Below, piece after piece: positions 28,125 through 36,088 of a DNA stretch of 64,000 nt. A model generated the notes under the pieces. It ran no database searches and had not been told where the DNA came from. It saw only the letters and a program-made list of their open reading frames with translations. The translations under genes were made by a program, and so were the position numbers. Position 1 is the first letter of the stretch; the number at the start of each line of letters is the position of its first letter. The stretch lies in contig CAVTJA010000006.1 of assembly GCA_963735005.1 (NCBI GenBank), positions 186,001 to 250,000 on the forward strand, read 5' to 3'. This DNA is from WTKG01 sp963735005. GTDB lineage: Bacteria; Actinomycetota; Actinomycetes; Actinomycetales; Demequinaceae.

Positions 28125-28330
28125 CTAGCGCTTCACTCGCCTCCACAGGCCGCCGCTCGGCGCCGCCGCCCCTTGGAGCGCGAGCGCCCCAAGGGCTGCG
28201 CGCGCCTCCCCCACCGACAGCCCGGCACGCTCCGCGACGGCCTCGACGGTGGAGCCACGCGGCCGCAGTGCGTCGTACGCCTGACGGTCGCGCTGACTGT
28301 CGAACTCAGGCAGCGACCCGTCTCTCCGTG
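28125..28330 (-). pseudogene. dprA: C-terminal winged-helix domain of DprA, out of frame
   Basis: In the +1 frame relative to the main dprA frame, the sequence SLPEFDSQRDRQAYDALRPR and then STVEAVAERAGLSVGEARAA, ending RRVKR, matches the DprA winged-helix domain (DprA_WH). In the given sequence the main frame stops at 28306, so this domain would not be translated unless the ribosome shifts by one base. It has no obvious start codon or ribosome-binding site of its own near its beginning. It is best read as the true 3' end of dprA. Confidence 0.75.
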
Positions 28331-29292
28331 GGTGGAGGCGGAGGATCGACGGCGGGGTTGAGCGGGCCAGCGAGCTCGAGCACCTCGCGCGGGTCCGACA
28401 CAAGCACGGCCGCGCCCTCGCGGATGAGCCGGTGGCAGCCGGCCGAGGACGCCGAGGTGGCGGGCCCGGGCACGGCCGCGAGCGGCCGGCCCATGTCCGC
28501 AGCGTGATATGCAGTGCTCAGGGCTCCGGAACGATGCGCGGCCTCGACCACGACGGTCGCGCGCGCCGCCGCGATCAGGCGGTTGCGGGTGAGGAACCGG
28601 CTGCGGTGGGGCGCGTACCCCGGTGGCACCTCGGCCACCACGGCGCCCTCCTCGCACATCTGCTCAAGCACGTCCACGTGCCCGCGCGGGTACAGGCGGT
28701 CCACTCCCCCGGCCATCACCGCCACGGTCACACCGCCCGCGTCGAGCGCCGCGCGGTGCGCCCGCACGTCGACACCATAGGCACCACCGGAGATCACCGC
28801 CCACCCGTTGTCCGCAGCATGGCCGGCGATCCAGCCGGCCACATACTCGCCGTACCTGGTGGACGCGCGCGATCCCACGACCGCGATACCGCACGCCCAG
28901 GCCGCGTCGACGTCGGCGGCGCCCCGCACCCACAGCACGTACGGCGCCGCGGAGCCCAGCGCGTCCATCGCCTGCGGCCAGTCGGGATCGCCGCGCGTGA
29001 TCGCCCGCGCCCCGACGCGCGCGGCGCGCTTGAGGTGTTGCTCGGGGTCCATGGCTTCGACACGCAGCCGCCAGCGCCCGGCTGCCGCGACGAGCCGCGC
29101 GGCGTCGGCGCTATTGATCTGACCGAGCGCCGCCGTCGCAGTGACGGGATCCTCCACCGCCGCGCGTGCCCACGCGAGCGCCGCGACGGGCCCGAGCGTT
29201 GACACCAACGCCCGCGCCTCGCGGTCAGCTGGCTCGGCAATGGCGCTCCAGGACACGAGGGCCCGGCGCTCTTCCTCGCGCCCAGCGGTCAC
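28306..29292 (-). CDS. dprA: DNA-processing protein DprA (frame lost before the winged-helix domain)
   Basis: Loads RecA on incoming single-stranded DNA during natural transformation. The Rossmann-like core is complete: AVVGSRASTRYGEYVAGW, VISGGAYGVDVRAHRAALDA, VMAGGVDRLYPRGH, RFLTRNRLIAAARATVVVEA, and SGALSTAYHAADMGRPLAAV followed by PGP. A GTG start at 29292 overlaps the comM stop (GTGA). After LNPAVDPPPPPTERR the frame terminates, while the winged-helix domain continues in the next frame. One extra base in the Pro-codon-rich stretch (about 28315-28345) would explain it. Many bacteria carry comM-dprA without proof of competence. Confidence 0.88.
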   Translation of the reverse strand: MTAGREEERRALVSWSAIAEPADREARALVSTLGPVAALAWARAAVEDPVTATAALGQINSADAARLVAAAGRWRLRVEAMDPEQHLKRAARVGARAITRGDPDWPQAMDALGSAAPYVLWVRGAADVDAAWACGIAVVGSRASTRYGEYVAGWIAGHAADNGWAVISGGAYGVDVRAHRAALDAGGVTVAVMAGGVDRLYPRGHVDVLEQMCEEGAVVAEVPPGYAPHRSRFLTRNRLIAAARATVVVEAAHRSGALSTAYHAADMGRPLAAVPGPATSASSAGCHRLIREGAAVLVSDPREVLELAGPLNPAVDPPPPPTERRVAA

Positions 29293-30809
29293 ACCCCACC
29301 GCCCAACTGGCGCAGGGTGATCGCGCTCGAGACGTGGTCGAGAGTCGGGGACGTGGCGCCTGCGAGGTCCGCGAGAGTCCAGGCCACGCGCAGGCTGCGG
29401 TCGGCGCCGCGCGCGGTGAGATGCCCCTCGTCCACCGCCGCGTCCACTTTGCGGATGACCCGTAGCGGCGTGGTCGTGCGCAGCCACCGCGCCGATGCCT
29501 GGGAGTTGGTGACCCACCCTTGGCTACGCAGTCGAGCGGCCCCGGCCTCCCGCGCCGATGCCACCCGCGCCGCGACGGCGGCGGAAGACTCGGCGGCGCC
29601 TGGCGCACCCCGCGGCGCGGCTCGCGTCTCGATCTGGAGGTCGACGCGGTCAAGTAGCGGCCCCGACAGGCGCGCGAAGTACCGCCGGCGCGCCAGCGCG
29701 ACACACGTGCAGGCGTCGCCACGGCCGGCGAACTTGCCGCACGGGCACGGGTTGGCGGCCATCACCAGCTGGAAACGCGCGGGATACCGGGCGGCGCCGC
29801 GCGCCCGGTGGAGCGTCACCTGACCCTCCTCAAGCGGCTGCCGCAGCGTCTGCAACACCCGCACCGGGAACTCCGGCGCCTCGTCAAGAAACAGCACGCC
29901 GCCGTGTGCACGCGAGATTGCCCCAGGCCGCGCGAGGCCGCTGCCGCCGCCGACGATGGCCGCGGCGCTGCTCGAGTGGTGGGGCGCCTCGAACGGGGGC
30001 CTGCGTAGCAGCCCGCCCGCCGGGTTGAAGGTGCCCGCGATCGAGTGGACGGACGTGGCGATCACGGCGTCGGCCTCCGACAGGTCCGGGAGGATGCCAG
30101 GCAGCCTCGAAGCGAGCATTGTCTTGCCCGAGCCAGGCGGCCCGACCATCAGCAGGTGATGCCCGCCAGCCGCGGCGACCTCGACCGCCCAGCGGGCCTC
30201 CTCTTGGCCGCGCACGTCCGCGAGGTCGGGAGCGCCATCCGCTGTTGCGGCGGCGGCCGCCGGGCGCGACGGCGCCGCAGCGGGAGCCTGGCGCGCGCCG
30301 TCGTTGCCGTAAAGCTGGGCCAACTCACCCAGGGAGCCCGCCTGGGTGACCTCCGCACCCGCGACGAGCTTCGCCTCGGCGGCGTTGGCGGCGGGCACGA
30401 CCACGCGCGTGCACCCTGCCGCGACGGCGGCCGCGACCGAAGGCAGCACCCCCCGCACGGCCCGCAATGACCCATCCAGTCCTAGTTCTCCAAGGTGGAC
30501 GGCGCGGCTGGCGGCGGAGGCGTCGACGAGCCCGGCGCCGGCGAGGATCGCGACCGCGATCGCAAGATCGGTGGTCGACCCCGACTTGGGCAGCGACGCC
30601 GGGGAGAGGTTGACGGTGATCCTGCGGTTGGGCCACTTGAGTCCGCTCGACGTGACGGCGGCGCGCACGCGGTCTCGCGCCTCGTTCAGCGAGGCGTCTG
30701 GCAGGCCGACGACCGTAAACGCCGGCAGCGACGCGGCTGCGTGCGCCTCAACCTCGATCACGTGTCCGGTGAGGCCCGCCAACACCACGGACCGCGTGCG
30801 GCCGATCAC
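29289..30809 (-). CDS. comM: ComM/YifB-family Mg-chelatase-like AAA+ ATPase
   Basis: Hexameric AAA+ protein; in Vibrio, ComM is a branch-migration helicase that aids integration of transforming DNA. The 506-residue protein has the N-terminal ChlI domain (FTVVGLPDASLNEARDRVRA, INLSP-like VNLSPASLPKSGSTTDLAIA), Walker A MVGPPGSGKTMLASRLPGIL, sensor regions, and the Cys-rich NPCPCGKFAGRGDACTC zinc insert. The start is a GTG at 30809 overlapping the yraN stop (GTGA). The chain yraN-comM-dprA is translationally coupled throughout. Confidence 0.94.
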   Translation of the reverse strand: MIGRTRSVVLAGLTGHVIEVEAHAAASLPAFTVVGLPDASLNEARDRVRAAVTSSGLKWPNRRITVNLSPASLPKSGSTTDLAIAVAILAGAGLVDASAASRAVHLGELGLDGSLRAVRGVLPSVAAAVAAGCTRVVVPAANAAEAKLVAGAEVTQAGSLGELAQLYGNDGARQAPAAAPSRPAAAAATADGAPDLADVRGQEEARWAVEVAAAGGHHLLMVGPPGSGKTMLASRLPGILPDLSEADAVIATSVHSIAGTFNPAGGLLRRPPFEAPHHSSSAAAIVGGGSGLARPGAISRAHGGVLFLDEAPEFPVRVLQTLRQPLEEGQVTLHRARGAARYPARFQLVMAANPCPCGKFAGRGDACTCVALARRRYFARLSGPLLDRVDLQIETRAAPRGAPGAAESSAAVAARVASAREAGAARLRSQGWVTNSQASARWLRTTTPLRVIRKVDAAVDEGHLTARGADRSLRVAWTLADLAGATSPTLDHVSSAITLRQLGGGV

Positions 30810-31159
30810 CCCACACCCCTGAGGTGCTCGAGCCGGGGCGCGGCGCCCGCCGGCAACTCGACGGCGATGACGTCCACGCGCACACCCGGGAATCGCCTGT
30901 CGTGCGCCGCGAGGTACGCGGCCGCGAGCCGCCGGAGCCGCGCAAGCTTGCGCGCGGTTACGGCCTCGGCCGGCGTCCCGAAGGCCGCGCTTTGGCGCGC
31001 CTTGACCTCCACCACCACGAGCTCGCCGCCATCAACCGCGACGATGTCGATCTCGCCCACCGCGCACCGCCAGTTGCGCTCGAGCAGCTCCCAGCCCAGT
31101 TTGCCCAGCGCCTGGGCGGCGAGGTCCTCGCCGAGCCGCCCCACTTCCTGCTTGTCCAT
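30806..31159 (-). CDS. yraN: UPF0102 family nuclease-like protein YraN
   Basis: A 117-residue endonuclease-fold protein. It contains the restriction-endonuclease-like signature CAVGEIDIVAVDGGELVVVE followed by VKAR (E-x-D ... E-x-K) and an N-terminal GRLGEDLAAQALGKLGW. It is nearly always encoded beside rnhB and comM, as here. Family members are proposed Holliday-junction-type or repair nucleases; activity is not established. Confidence 0.9.
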   Translation of the reverse strand: MDKQEVGRLGEDLAAQALGKLGWELLERNWRCAVGEIDIVAVDGGELVVVEVKARQSAAFGTPAEAVTARKLARLRRLAAAYLAAHDRRFPGVRVDVIAVELPAGAAPRLEHLRGVG

Positions 31160-31282
31160 GTCGCCTCCGCGACGAGCATCGCGCCAACGCGGCGTCGGCG
31201 CCGGGTTGCCCGGAACACGCGGTGGATGGCGACGCCGCGGCGCAACCTGGGGACATCCGAGCGGCGCGTGGCGCCGCGAGCG

Positions 31283-31609
31283 TCAGCCCTTTCGACGGAG
31301 CGCGCGGATGTCCGGCATCGAGTCGTCGTGGGCGAGCTCCTCGATGTTGACGTCCTTGAACGTCACCACGCGCACGGTCTTGACGAGCCGCGCCGAGCGG
31401 TAGACGTCCCACACCCACGCGTCAACGAGGTTGAGCTCGAAGTACACCTCGCCCGCCTCGGACTTCACGTCGAGGTCCACGCGGTTGCACAGATAGAAGC
31501 GCCGGTCCGTCTCCACGACGTAGCTGAACAGCCCCACGACGTCGCGGTACTCGCGGTACAGCGCAAGCTCGGCCTGGGTCTCGTAGTTTTCGAGGTCGTC
31601 GGAGGTCAC
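31283..31609 (-). CDS. DUF2469 family protein
   Basis: A conserved actinobacterial protein of 108 residues with the family motif SDDLENYETQAELALYREYR and a very well conserved core (FSYVVETDRRFYLCNRVDLD, YFELNLVDAWVWDVYRSAR). A GTG at 31609 is chosen as start because it gives the family N-terminus MTSDDLENYE and sits 7 bp downstream of the rnhB stop. Orthologues lie next to rnhB across Actinobacteria (Rv2901c). Function unknown. The 123 bp between its stop side and yraN holds nothing recognisable. Confidence 0.88.
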   Translation of the reverse strand: MTSDDLENYETQAELALYREYRDVVGLFSYVVETDRRFYLCNRVDLDVKSEAGEVYFELNLVDAWVWDVYRSARLVKTVRVVTFKDVNIEELAHDDSMPDIRALRRKG

Positions 31610-31616
31610 GCCACCA

Positions 31617-32333
31617 TCATGCCTCGCCAGGCCCGCCGCCCGCGGCATCGACGGGCGGAAGGTTCCACGACCGCCGGTGCCAGTCACACGCGCCGATGCG
31701 TCGCAGCGCCGCCATATGGGGCGGGGCGCCGTAGCCCTTGTTCTCGGCCCAGCCGTACGCCGGGAAGCGGTCGTGCGCCGCAACCATGACGGCGTCGCGC
31801 GCGACCTTGGCCAGTACCGATCCAGCCGCGATCGACACGCATTCACGGTCCCCGCCGATCACCATCGTCACCGGGGGCAGCGCGACGTCAGGCAGCTCAG
31901 GCGTCGGCCGGCCGATCGCGACGTCGCTGTGCACAAACAAATCGAAGTCCGGCTCGCTAAGCCAGTCGTGCTTGCCGTCAAGCAGCACGGCCCCGACCTC
32001 CACGCCAGCGGCCGCGATGTCCGCCAGCGCCCGCGCGCCCGCGAGCCGCAACGCACCCACAATGCCGAACGTGTCGATCTCGTGGGCCGACGCGCTCCCG
32101 ACGGACCGCGCCGCGCCGAAGTCCTGCAGTTCGGCCGCGATGCGCTCGCGCTGAGCGGGGCTGAGCTCCTTGCTGTCCGCGAGACCCTCCGGCCACGTCG
32201 CGACCCGAGACACGGCGACCACCCCCACGCACACGGGGCCCGCCAATGCGCCGCGGCCCACCTCGTCGATGCCAGCGACGACCTCGACGCCCTTGTCCCA
32301 CAGGGCGCCCTCGCGGGCTAACGACACGGCCAT
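31617..32333 (-). CDS. rnhB: Ribonuclease HII
   Basis: Cleaves RNA in RNA-DNA hybrids, including single misincorporated ribonucleotides. The 238-residue protein has GIDEVGRGALAGPVCVG with the catalytic Asp-Glu pair, LLDGKHDWL with the third Asp, and the C-terminal part DRFPAYGWAENKGYGAPPHM with GACDWHRRSW. It begins 2 bp after the lepB stop, so the two are probably in one transcript. Confidence 0.95.
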   Translation of the reverse strand: MAVSLAREGALWDKGVEVVAGIDEVGRGALAGPVCVGVVAVSRVATWPEGLADSKELSPAQRERIAAELQDFGAARSVGSASAHEIDTFGIVGALRLAGARALADIAAAGVEVGAVLLDGKHDWLSEPDFDLFVHSDVAIGRPTPELPDVALPPVTMVIGGDRECVSIAAGSVLAKVARDAVMVAAHDRFPAYGWAENKGYGAPPHMAALRRIGACDWHRRSWNLPPVDAAGGGPGEA

Positions 32334-32335
32334 GG

Positions 32336-33130
32336 CTACGCTCCCCCGGCCTCCGTGGCATCGACAGGCGGCGGAATGTCCACGCCCTCAAACGGATTGC
32401 CGAAGCCGCGCCAGTGGTCGAGCGGCCACACGGTCACGAACGCGGTGCCGACGATCAGGTCCATCGAGATGGCGCCGCCGCCGGGGTCGCCCATGTGGAC
32501 GCGAGAGTCGCCGCTGTTGGGCCGGTTGTCGCCCATGACCCACACGTAATTCGGCGGAACGACGATGTTGAACTTCCGCGCGCTCGGCTCGATTCCGGTG
32601 TCGAGATATGGCTCGTCAAGCGAGAAGCCGTTGATCTTGAGGCGGCCCTCTGCGTCACAGCACACCACGTGGTCCCCCGGGAGGCCCACCACGCGCTTGA
32701 CCAGGTGCTCGCCGGAGTCCTCCGGGCGAAGGCCCACGAACGTCAGCGTCCGCTGGAATGCCGTCGGCTTCTTCTGCGGATCTTCAAGCGATCCGCCTAG
32801 CCAATCTCCGGGGTCCTTGAATACGACGATATCCCCGTGCCTCAGCTCGAGCGGGCCGGGGCGCCACTTGGTGACGAGGATCCGGTCGCCGACGTCCAGC
32901 GTCGACTCCATGGACTCCGATGGGATCCAGAAGGACTGGAAGAAGAAGGTCTTGATGATGAGCGACAGCACGATGGCGCTGACGCCCACGATCGCGAGCT
33001 CCTTGACCCACGTGCGCACGCGGCGCGCGAGAGTGACGGGTTCGGCCGACGCCGACTCTTCGGCCGCGCCCTCAGCTGCGGCGTCCGCGGGCTTCTGTGG
33101 CGTAGGCACGATGTCGTCGGCGCGCCGCAA
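32336..33130 (-). CDS. lepB: Signal peptidase I
   Basis: Membrane-bound serine protease that removes signal peptides. The 264-residue protein has a cytoplasmic N-terminus, one membrane helix (VKELAIVGVSAIVLSLIIKT), and box B FWIPSESMESTLDVGD with the nucleophilic Ser. Box D is HLVKRVVGLPGDHVVC with the general-base Lys, and box E is VWVMGDNRPNSGDSR. The only start near the 5' end is a TTG at 33130, 6 bp after the rplS stop; a slightly downstream GTG is possible. It presumably processes the many exported proteins in this window. Confidence 0.94.
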   Translation of the reverse strand: MRRADDIVPTPQKPADAAAEGAAEESASAEPVTLARRVRTWVKELAIVGVSAIVLSLIIKTFFFQSFWIPSESMESTLDVGDRILVTKWRPGPLELRHGDIVVFKDPGDWLGGSLEDPQKKPTAFQRTLTFVGLRPEDSGEHLVKRVVGLPGDHVVCCDAEGRLKINGFSLDEPYLDTGIEPSARKFNIVVPPNYVWVMGDNRPNSGDSRVHMGDPGGGAISMDLIVGTAFVTVWPLDHWRGFGNPFEGVDIPPPVDATEAGGA

Positions 33131-33136
33131 TCCGGC

Positions 33137-33484
33137 CTAGTTCTCGCGCTTCTCGCGAATGCGGGCGGCCTTGCCGCGCAAGTCGCGCAGGTAGTACAGC
33201 TTCGCGCGACGAACCACACCGCGGCTGACGACCTCGATCATCTCGATCGAAGGGGAGTGGAGCGGGAACTTGCGCTCGACGCCGGTGCCGAAGGAAACCT
33301 TGCGGACCGCGAAGGTTTCGCCGATGCCGGTGCCCTTGCGGGAAATCACGACGCCCTGGAAGACCTGGATGCGGGAGCGCGTGCCCTCGACGACCTTCAC
33401 GTGGACCTTGACGTTGTCGCCGGCGCGAAAATCGGGGATGTCCGTCTTCAGCTGGCTTGCGGTGACGTGGTCGAGCTTCTGCAT
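33137..33484 (-). CDS. rplS: 50S ribosomal protein L19
   Basis: A 115-residue ribosomal protein at the subunit interface. Start MQKLDHVTASQLKTDIPDFR; FRAGDNVKVHVKVVEGTRSR and FQGVVISRKGTGIGETFAVR are diagnostic. The in-frame extension upstream lacks similarity. The 176 bp between its start and the upstream kinase stop contain a GC-rich leader but no gene that I can support. Confidence 0.97.
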   Translation of the reverse strand: MQKLDHVTASQLKTDIPDFRAGDNVKVHVKVVEGTRSRIQVFQGVVISRKGTGIGETFAVRKVSFGTGVERKFPLHSPSIEMIEVVSRGVVRRAKLYYLRDLRGKAARIREKREN

Positions 33485-33660
33485 GATTCTTCTCCTCGTA
33501 CGCGCCACAGGTCGTGCACGGTTTCTGCCCTGGCGGGCAAAGTATCGTGTCGCGTGCTGCCGCTCTGCGGGCCCCCCTGTGGCGGGGCGTCGCGCGGTGC
33601 ACACCGAGGGTCAATTGTGCCATACCGGGACGGCAACGGTCGCCCAGCGCCGCATCGTCC

Positions 33661-34584
33661 CTATGCGCGCGCCAACTCCAGGAACGCGGCGGTCGCTCGA
33701 CGCGCCGCGAGCGAGCGAGCATGGCCCCCGCGCAGCTTCCAGAGGAGCGTCGCGCCTGCGCCCACAAGGACCGCCCACTGGGCGGCACGATGCGGGTCGA
33801 GCCCGCCCGGCTCGCAAGCGACGGTGAGCATGTCGTGTAGCGGCGCGGGCCCTCCTTTGCGCGGCCAACGGTGGGTCCAGAAGATTTTCGCGAGGCCAAG
33901 CTCTGGGTCCCCCACATAGGGCGCTGGGTCAATGGCGGCCCAACCGCCCGAGGGGCGGCGCAGCACGTTCCGGGGGTGCAGGTCTGCGTGCACGAGCACC
34001 TCGGACTGCGGCTCGCGCAGCGCCTCGGCGACGTCAAGGATCTGCCCCTGTTCGCGCAATGACCACTCCGCGCGAAGCATGTCGTGGCGGTCCTCGATGC
34101 GGGTCAGCAGGTCGTCGGCGTAGCGAGAGGTGCTGAGGAAAGACCCACGCGGCGTGCGCGCCTGGACCGCCACGACCTCGCCGATGATCTGCGCGGCGGT
34201 CATCGCGCGCACGAAGTTGAGGGACGCCGCAGGGTGCAGCCACTCGATCAGCATCGCCGCGTGCTCTTCGCTGTACTCATATAGCCGAGCGGCGCCGATG
34301 CCGTCCCACTCCCGGAGCGCCGCTACTTCTGCCCCGATGCCCTTGGCCTTCGGCACAATCTTGACCGCGCGCGATACACCGTCGTGATCGTGCGCGTGAA
34401 ACACGTACGAATGGTGGCCGCGGCGCGGCGCAGTGTGGGTGAGCGTCACGCCCCACATTTCGGCGACAGCCATCGCGGCCTCAGTCACGTATGCGCGCGA
34501 CGGCGACACGATGACGCGTCCGCCGTCGAGGCTGCTGTCCGTGTAGCGGTCGGCAAGTCCGAGCAGCCGGTCAGTTACGTGCAT
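33661..34584 (-). CDS. Aminoglycoside phosphotransferase (APH/streptomycin-6-kinase-like) family protein
   Basis: A 307-residue protein of the protein-kinase-like APH fold. The catalytic Brenner motif is VLVHADLHPRNVLRR, and the metal-binding segment AAIDPAPYVGDPELGLAKIF replaces the usual D-P-x-x. The N-terminal lobe has SRAVKIVP with a likely ATP-binding Lys and EVAALREWDG. The pattern is closest to streptomycin 6-kinase or uncharacterised actinobacterial sugar or antibiotic kinases. It is inserted between trmD and rplS, which are usually close together, and has its own 33-bp gap from trmD. Substrate is unknown; family membership alone does not show resistance. Confidence 0.8.
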   Translation of the reverse strand: MHVTDRLLGLADRYTDSSLDGGRVIVSPSRAYVTEAAMAVAEMWGVTLTHTAPRRGHHSYVFHAHDHDGVSRAVKIVPKAKGIGAEVAALREWDGIGAARLYEYSEEHAAMLIEWLHPAASLNFVRAMTAAQIIGEVVAVQARTPRGSFLSTSRYADDLLTRIEDRHDMLRAEWSLREQGQILDVAEALREPQSEVLVHADLHPRNVLRRPSGGWAAIDPAPYVGDPELGLAKIFWTHRWPRKGGPAPLHDMLTVACEPGGLDPHRAAQWAVLVGAGATLLWKLRGGHARSLAARRATAAFLELARA

Positions 34585-34617
34585 CGCGCAAGTGTACGCG
34601 CGCGGTCACCGCGTCCT

Positions 34618-35301
34618 CTAGTCCCCCATCAAGTCCGGCCGACGCTCGCGGGTTCGCGCCTCCGATTGCTCACGCCGCCACTCGTCAATCTTGGCGTGGT
34701 GGCCGCTCAACAGCACGTCGGGGACGTCGAGCCCGCGCCACGTCGCCGGGCGCGTGTACGACGGATATTCAAGCAACCCATCCGCGTGCGACTCCTCCAC
34801 GATGGACGCGGCGTTGCCCATGAAGCCCGGGATGAGGCGCGCGATCGCCTCGATCATCGCGAGCGCCGCGACCTCGCCGCCGTTGAGCACGTAGTCGCCA
34901 AGGGACGCCTCGGTCACGCGGAAGCCAGCCGCCGCGTAGTGGTCGGCGACGCGTTGATCGATGCCCTCGTAGCGCCCGCACGCGAACACCAGCTGCGGCT
35001 CGGCCGCGAGCTGCGCCGCCATCGCCTGGGTGAACGGCACTCCCGCCGGGCTAGGGACGATGAGGTGGGCGCCGGGCTCGAGGATGTCATCGAGCGCGAG
35101 GCCCCAGACGTCGGGCTTCATCACCATGCCCGCTCCACCGCCGAACGGCGCGTCGTCCACCGTCTTGTGGACGTCGCTGGTCCAGTCGCGCAGGTCGTGC
35201 ACGCGCGCGTCGACCAGTGCGGCCTCGCGCGCCTTGCCTAGCAGGGAGACGTCGAGCACGTCGAAGTACTCGGGGAAGATCGTGACAACGTCGACGCGCA
35301 T
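34618..35301 (-). CDS. trmD: tRNA (guanine37-N1)-methyltransferase
   Basis: Trefoil-knot SPOUT methyltransferase that makes m1G37 to prevent +1 frameshifting. The 227-residue protein has the N-terminal MRVDVVTIFPEYFDVLDVSL and HKTVDDAPFGGGAGMVMKPD. The knot segments are ACGRYEGIDQRV and ASLGDYVLNGGEVAAL, and the tail includes YPSYTRPATWRG. The start overlaps the rimM stop (TGATG). Length is normal, without the long C-terminal extension of some relatives. Confidence 0.97.
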   Translation of the reverse strand: MRVDVVTIFPEYFDVLDVSLLGKAREAALVDARVHDLRDWTSDVHKTVDDAPFGGGAGMVMKPDVWGLALDDILEPGAHLIVPSPAGVPFTQAMAAQLAAEPQLVFACGRYEGIDQRVADHYAAAGFRVTEASLGDYVLNGGEVAALAMIEAIARLIPGFMGNAASIVEESHADGLLEYPSYTRPATWRGLDVPDVLLSGHHAKIDEWRREQSEARTRERRPDLMGD

Positions 35302-35846
35302 CAGGCCTCGCCGCCCGCGGTCTCACCCGTGTTCTCCGGCTCCTCGCCCGACAGCAGGCCGTACGGCGGGTCGGCGACGATGCGGCCAGCCTCGACGTCA
35401 ACCTCCGGAACGATCTCCTCGACGAACGGGATGTAGGCGCGGTTGCCGTTCGGCTCGCGGATCACAAGCAGGTCGTGCGCGGGCGGGTGCTCGAGGTCGA
35501 CGACCTCGCCGACGAGCGTCCCGTCGGGGCGCTCGACGCGCAAGCCCTTGAGCTCGTGGAGGTACCAGCCCTCGTCATCGTCGTCGTCCTCGTCCGCGTC
35601 GATCACGAGGAGCACACCGCGGATGGCGTCTGCGTCTTCTCGCGTGGCGACCTGCTCGAACGCGGCGAACCAGCGGCCGCCCTGCTCGCGCGAGCTCGCC
35701 ACGGTGAGCGGGCCAGCCGATGCCGGGTCGGTCGCGAGCACCTCGCCAGGCGCGAGCCGCTCCGCGGGCGCATCCGTGCGCACCTCGAGCGTGACCTCGC
35801 CCCGCAGCCCGTGCGCGCGGCCGATGCGAGCGACGGTCAACTGCAC
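35301..35846 (-). CDS. rimM: 16S rRNA processing protein RimM
   Basis: Assembly factor that binds S19 in the 30S head. The 181-residue protein shows the N-terminal RimM domain (MQLTVARIGRAHGLRGEVTL) and the PRC-barrel C-terminal domain (YLHELKGLRVERPDGTLVGE and IPFVEEIVPEVDVEAGRIV). A short acidic insert (DADEDDDDDEG) sits between them. It is coupled to trmD at its 3' end and follows the KH-domain gene by 9 bp. Confidence 0.95.
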   Translation of the reverse strand: MQLTVARIGRAHGLRGEVTLEVRTDAPAERLAPGEVLATDPASAGPLTVASSREQGGRWFAAFEQVATREDADAIRGVLLVIDADEDDDDDEGWYLHELKGLRVERPDGTLVGEVVDLEHPPAHDLLVIREPNGNRAYIPFVEEIVPEVDVEAGRIVADPPYGLLSGEEPENTGETAGGEA

Positions 35847-35855
35847 GAACGAGCC

Positions 35856-36086
35856 TTAGTCGACGTCGACGATGTTGACGTGCGTCTCGTCGCGCGCGAT
35901 GGCGTCGACGATGGTCCGCAGCGCCTCCGCGGTGCGACCGCGGCGGCCGATCACGCGGGGCAGGTCATCGGGGTGAACCACCACGTTGAGAGTGGGTCCC
36001 CGACGACCCGAGCGCTCGGTCACGCGAACGTCGTCCGGGTTGCGGACGATGCTCTTGACCAAGTACTCGAGTGCGTCGATGACCAT
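35856..36086 (-). CDS. khpA: KH-domain RNA-binding protein KhpA
   Basis: A 76-residue single KH-domain protein. The GxxG loop lies in PRVIGRRGRTAEALRTIVDA, and the N-terminus MVIDALEYLVKSIVRNPDDV is family-typical. KhpA partners with KhpB/Jag in other Gram-positives and influences cell elongation and small-RNA binding. It sits in the conserved rpsP-khpA-rimM-trmD series, 2 bp after the rpsP stop. Confidence 0.93.
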   Translation of the reverse strand: MVIDALEYLVKSIVRNPDDVRVTERSGRRGPTLNVVVHPDDLPRVIGRRGRTAEALRTIVDAIARDETHVNIVDVD

Positions 36087-36088
36087 TG

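Noticed and set aside
33661..34584. Calling the APH-like kinase an antibiotic-resistance gene
   Set aside because: Family fold alone does not show the substrate, and the gene sits in a core translation cluster without mobile-element signs.
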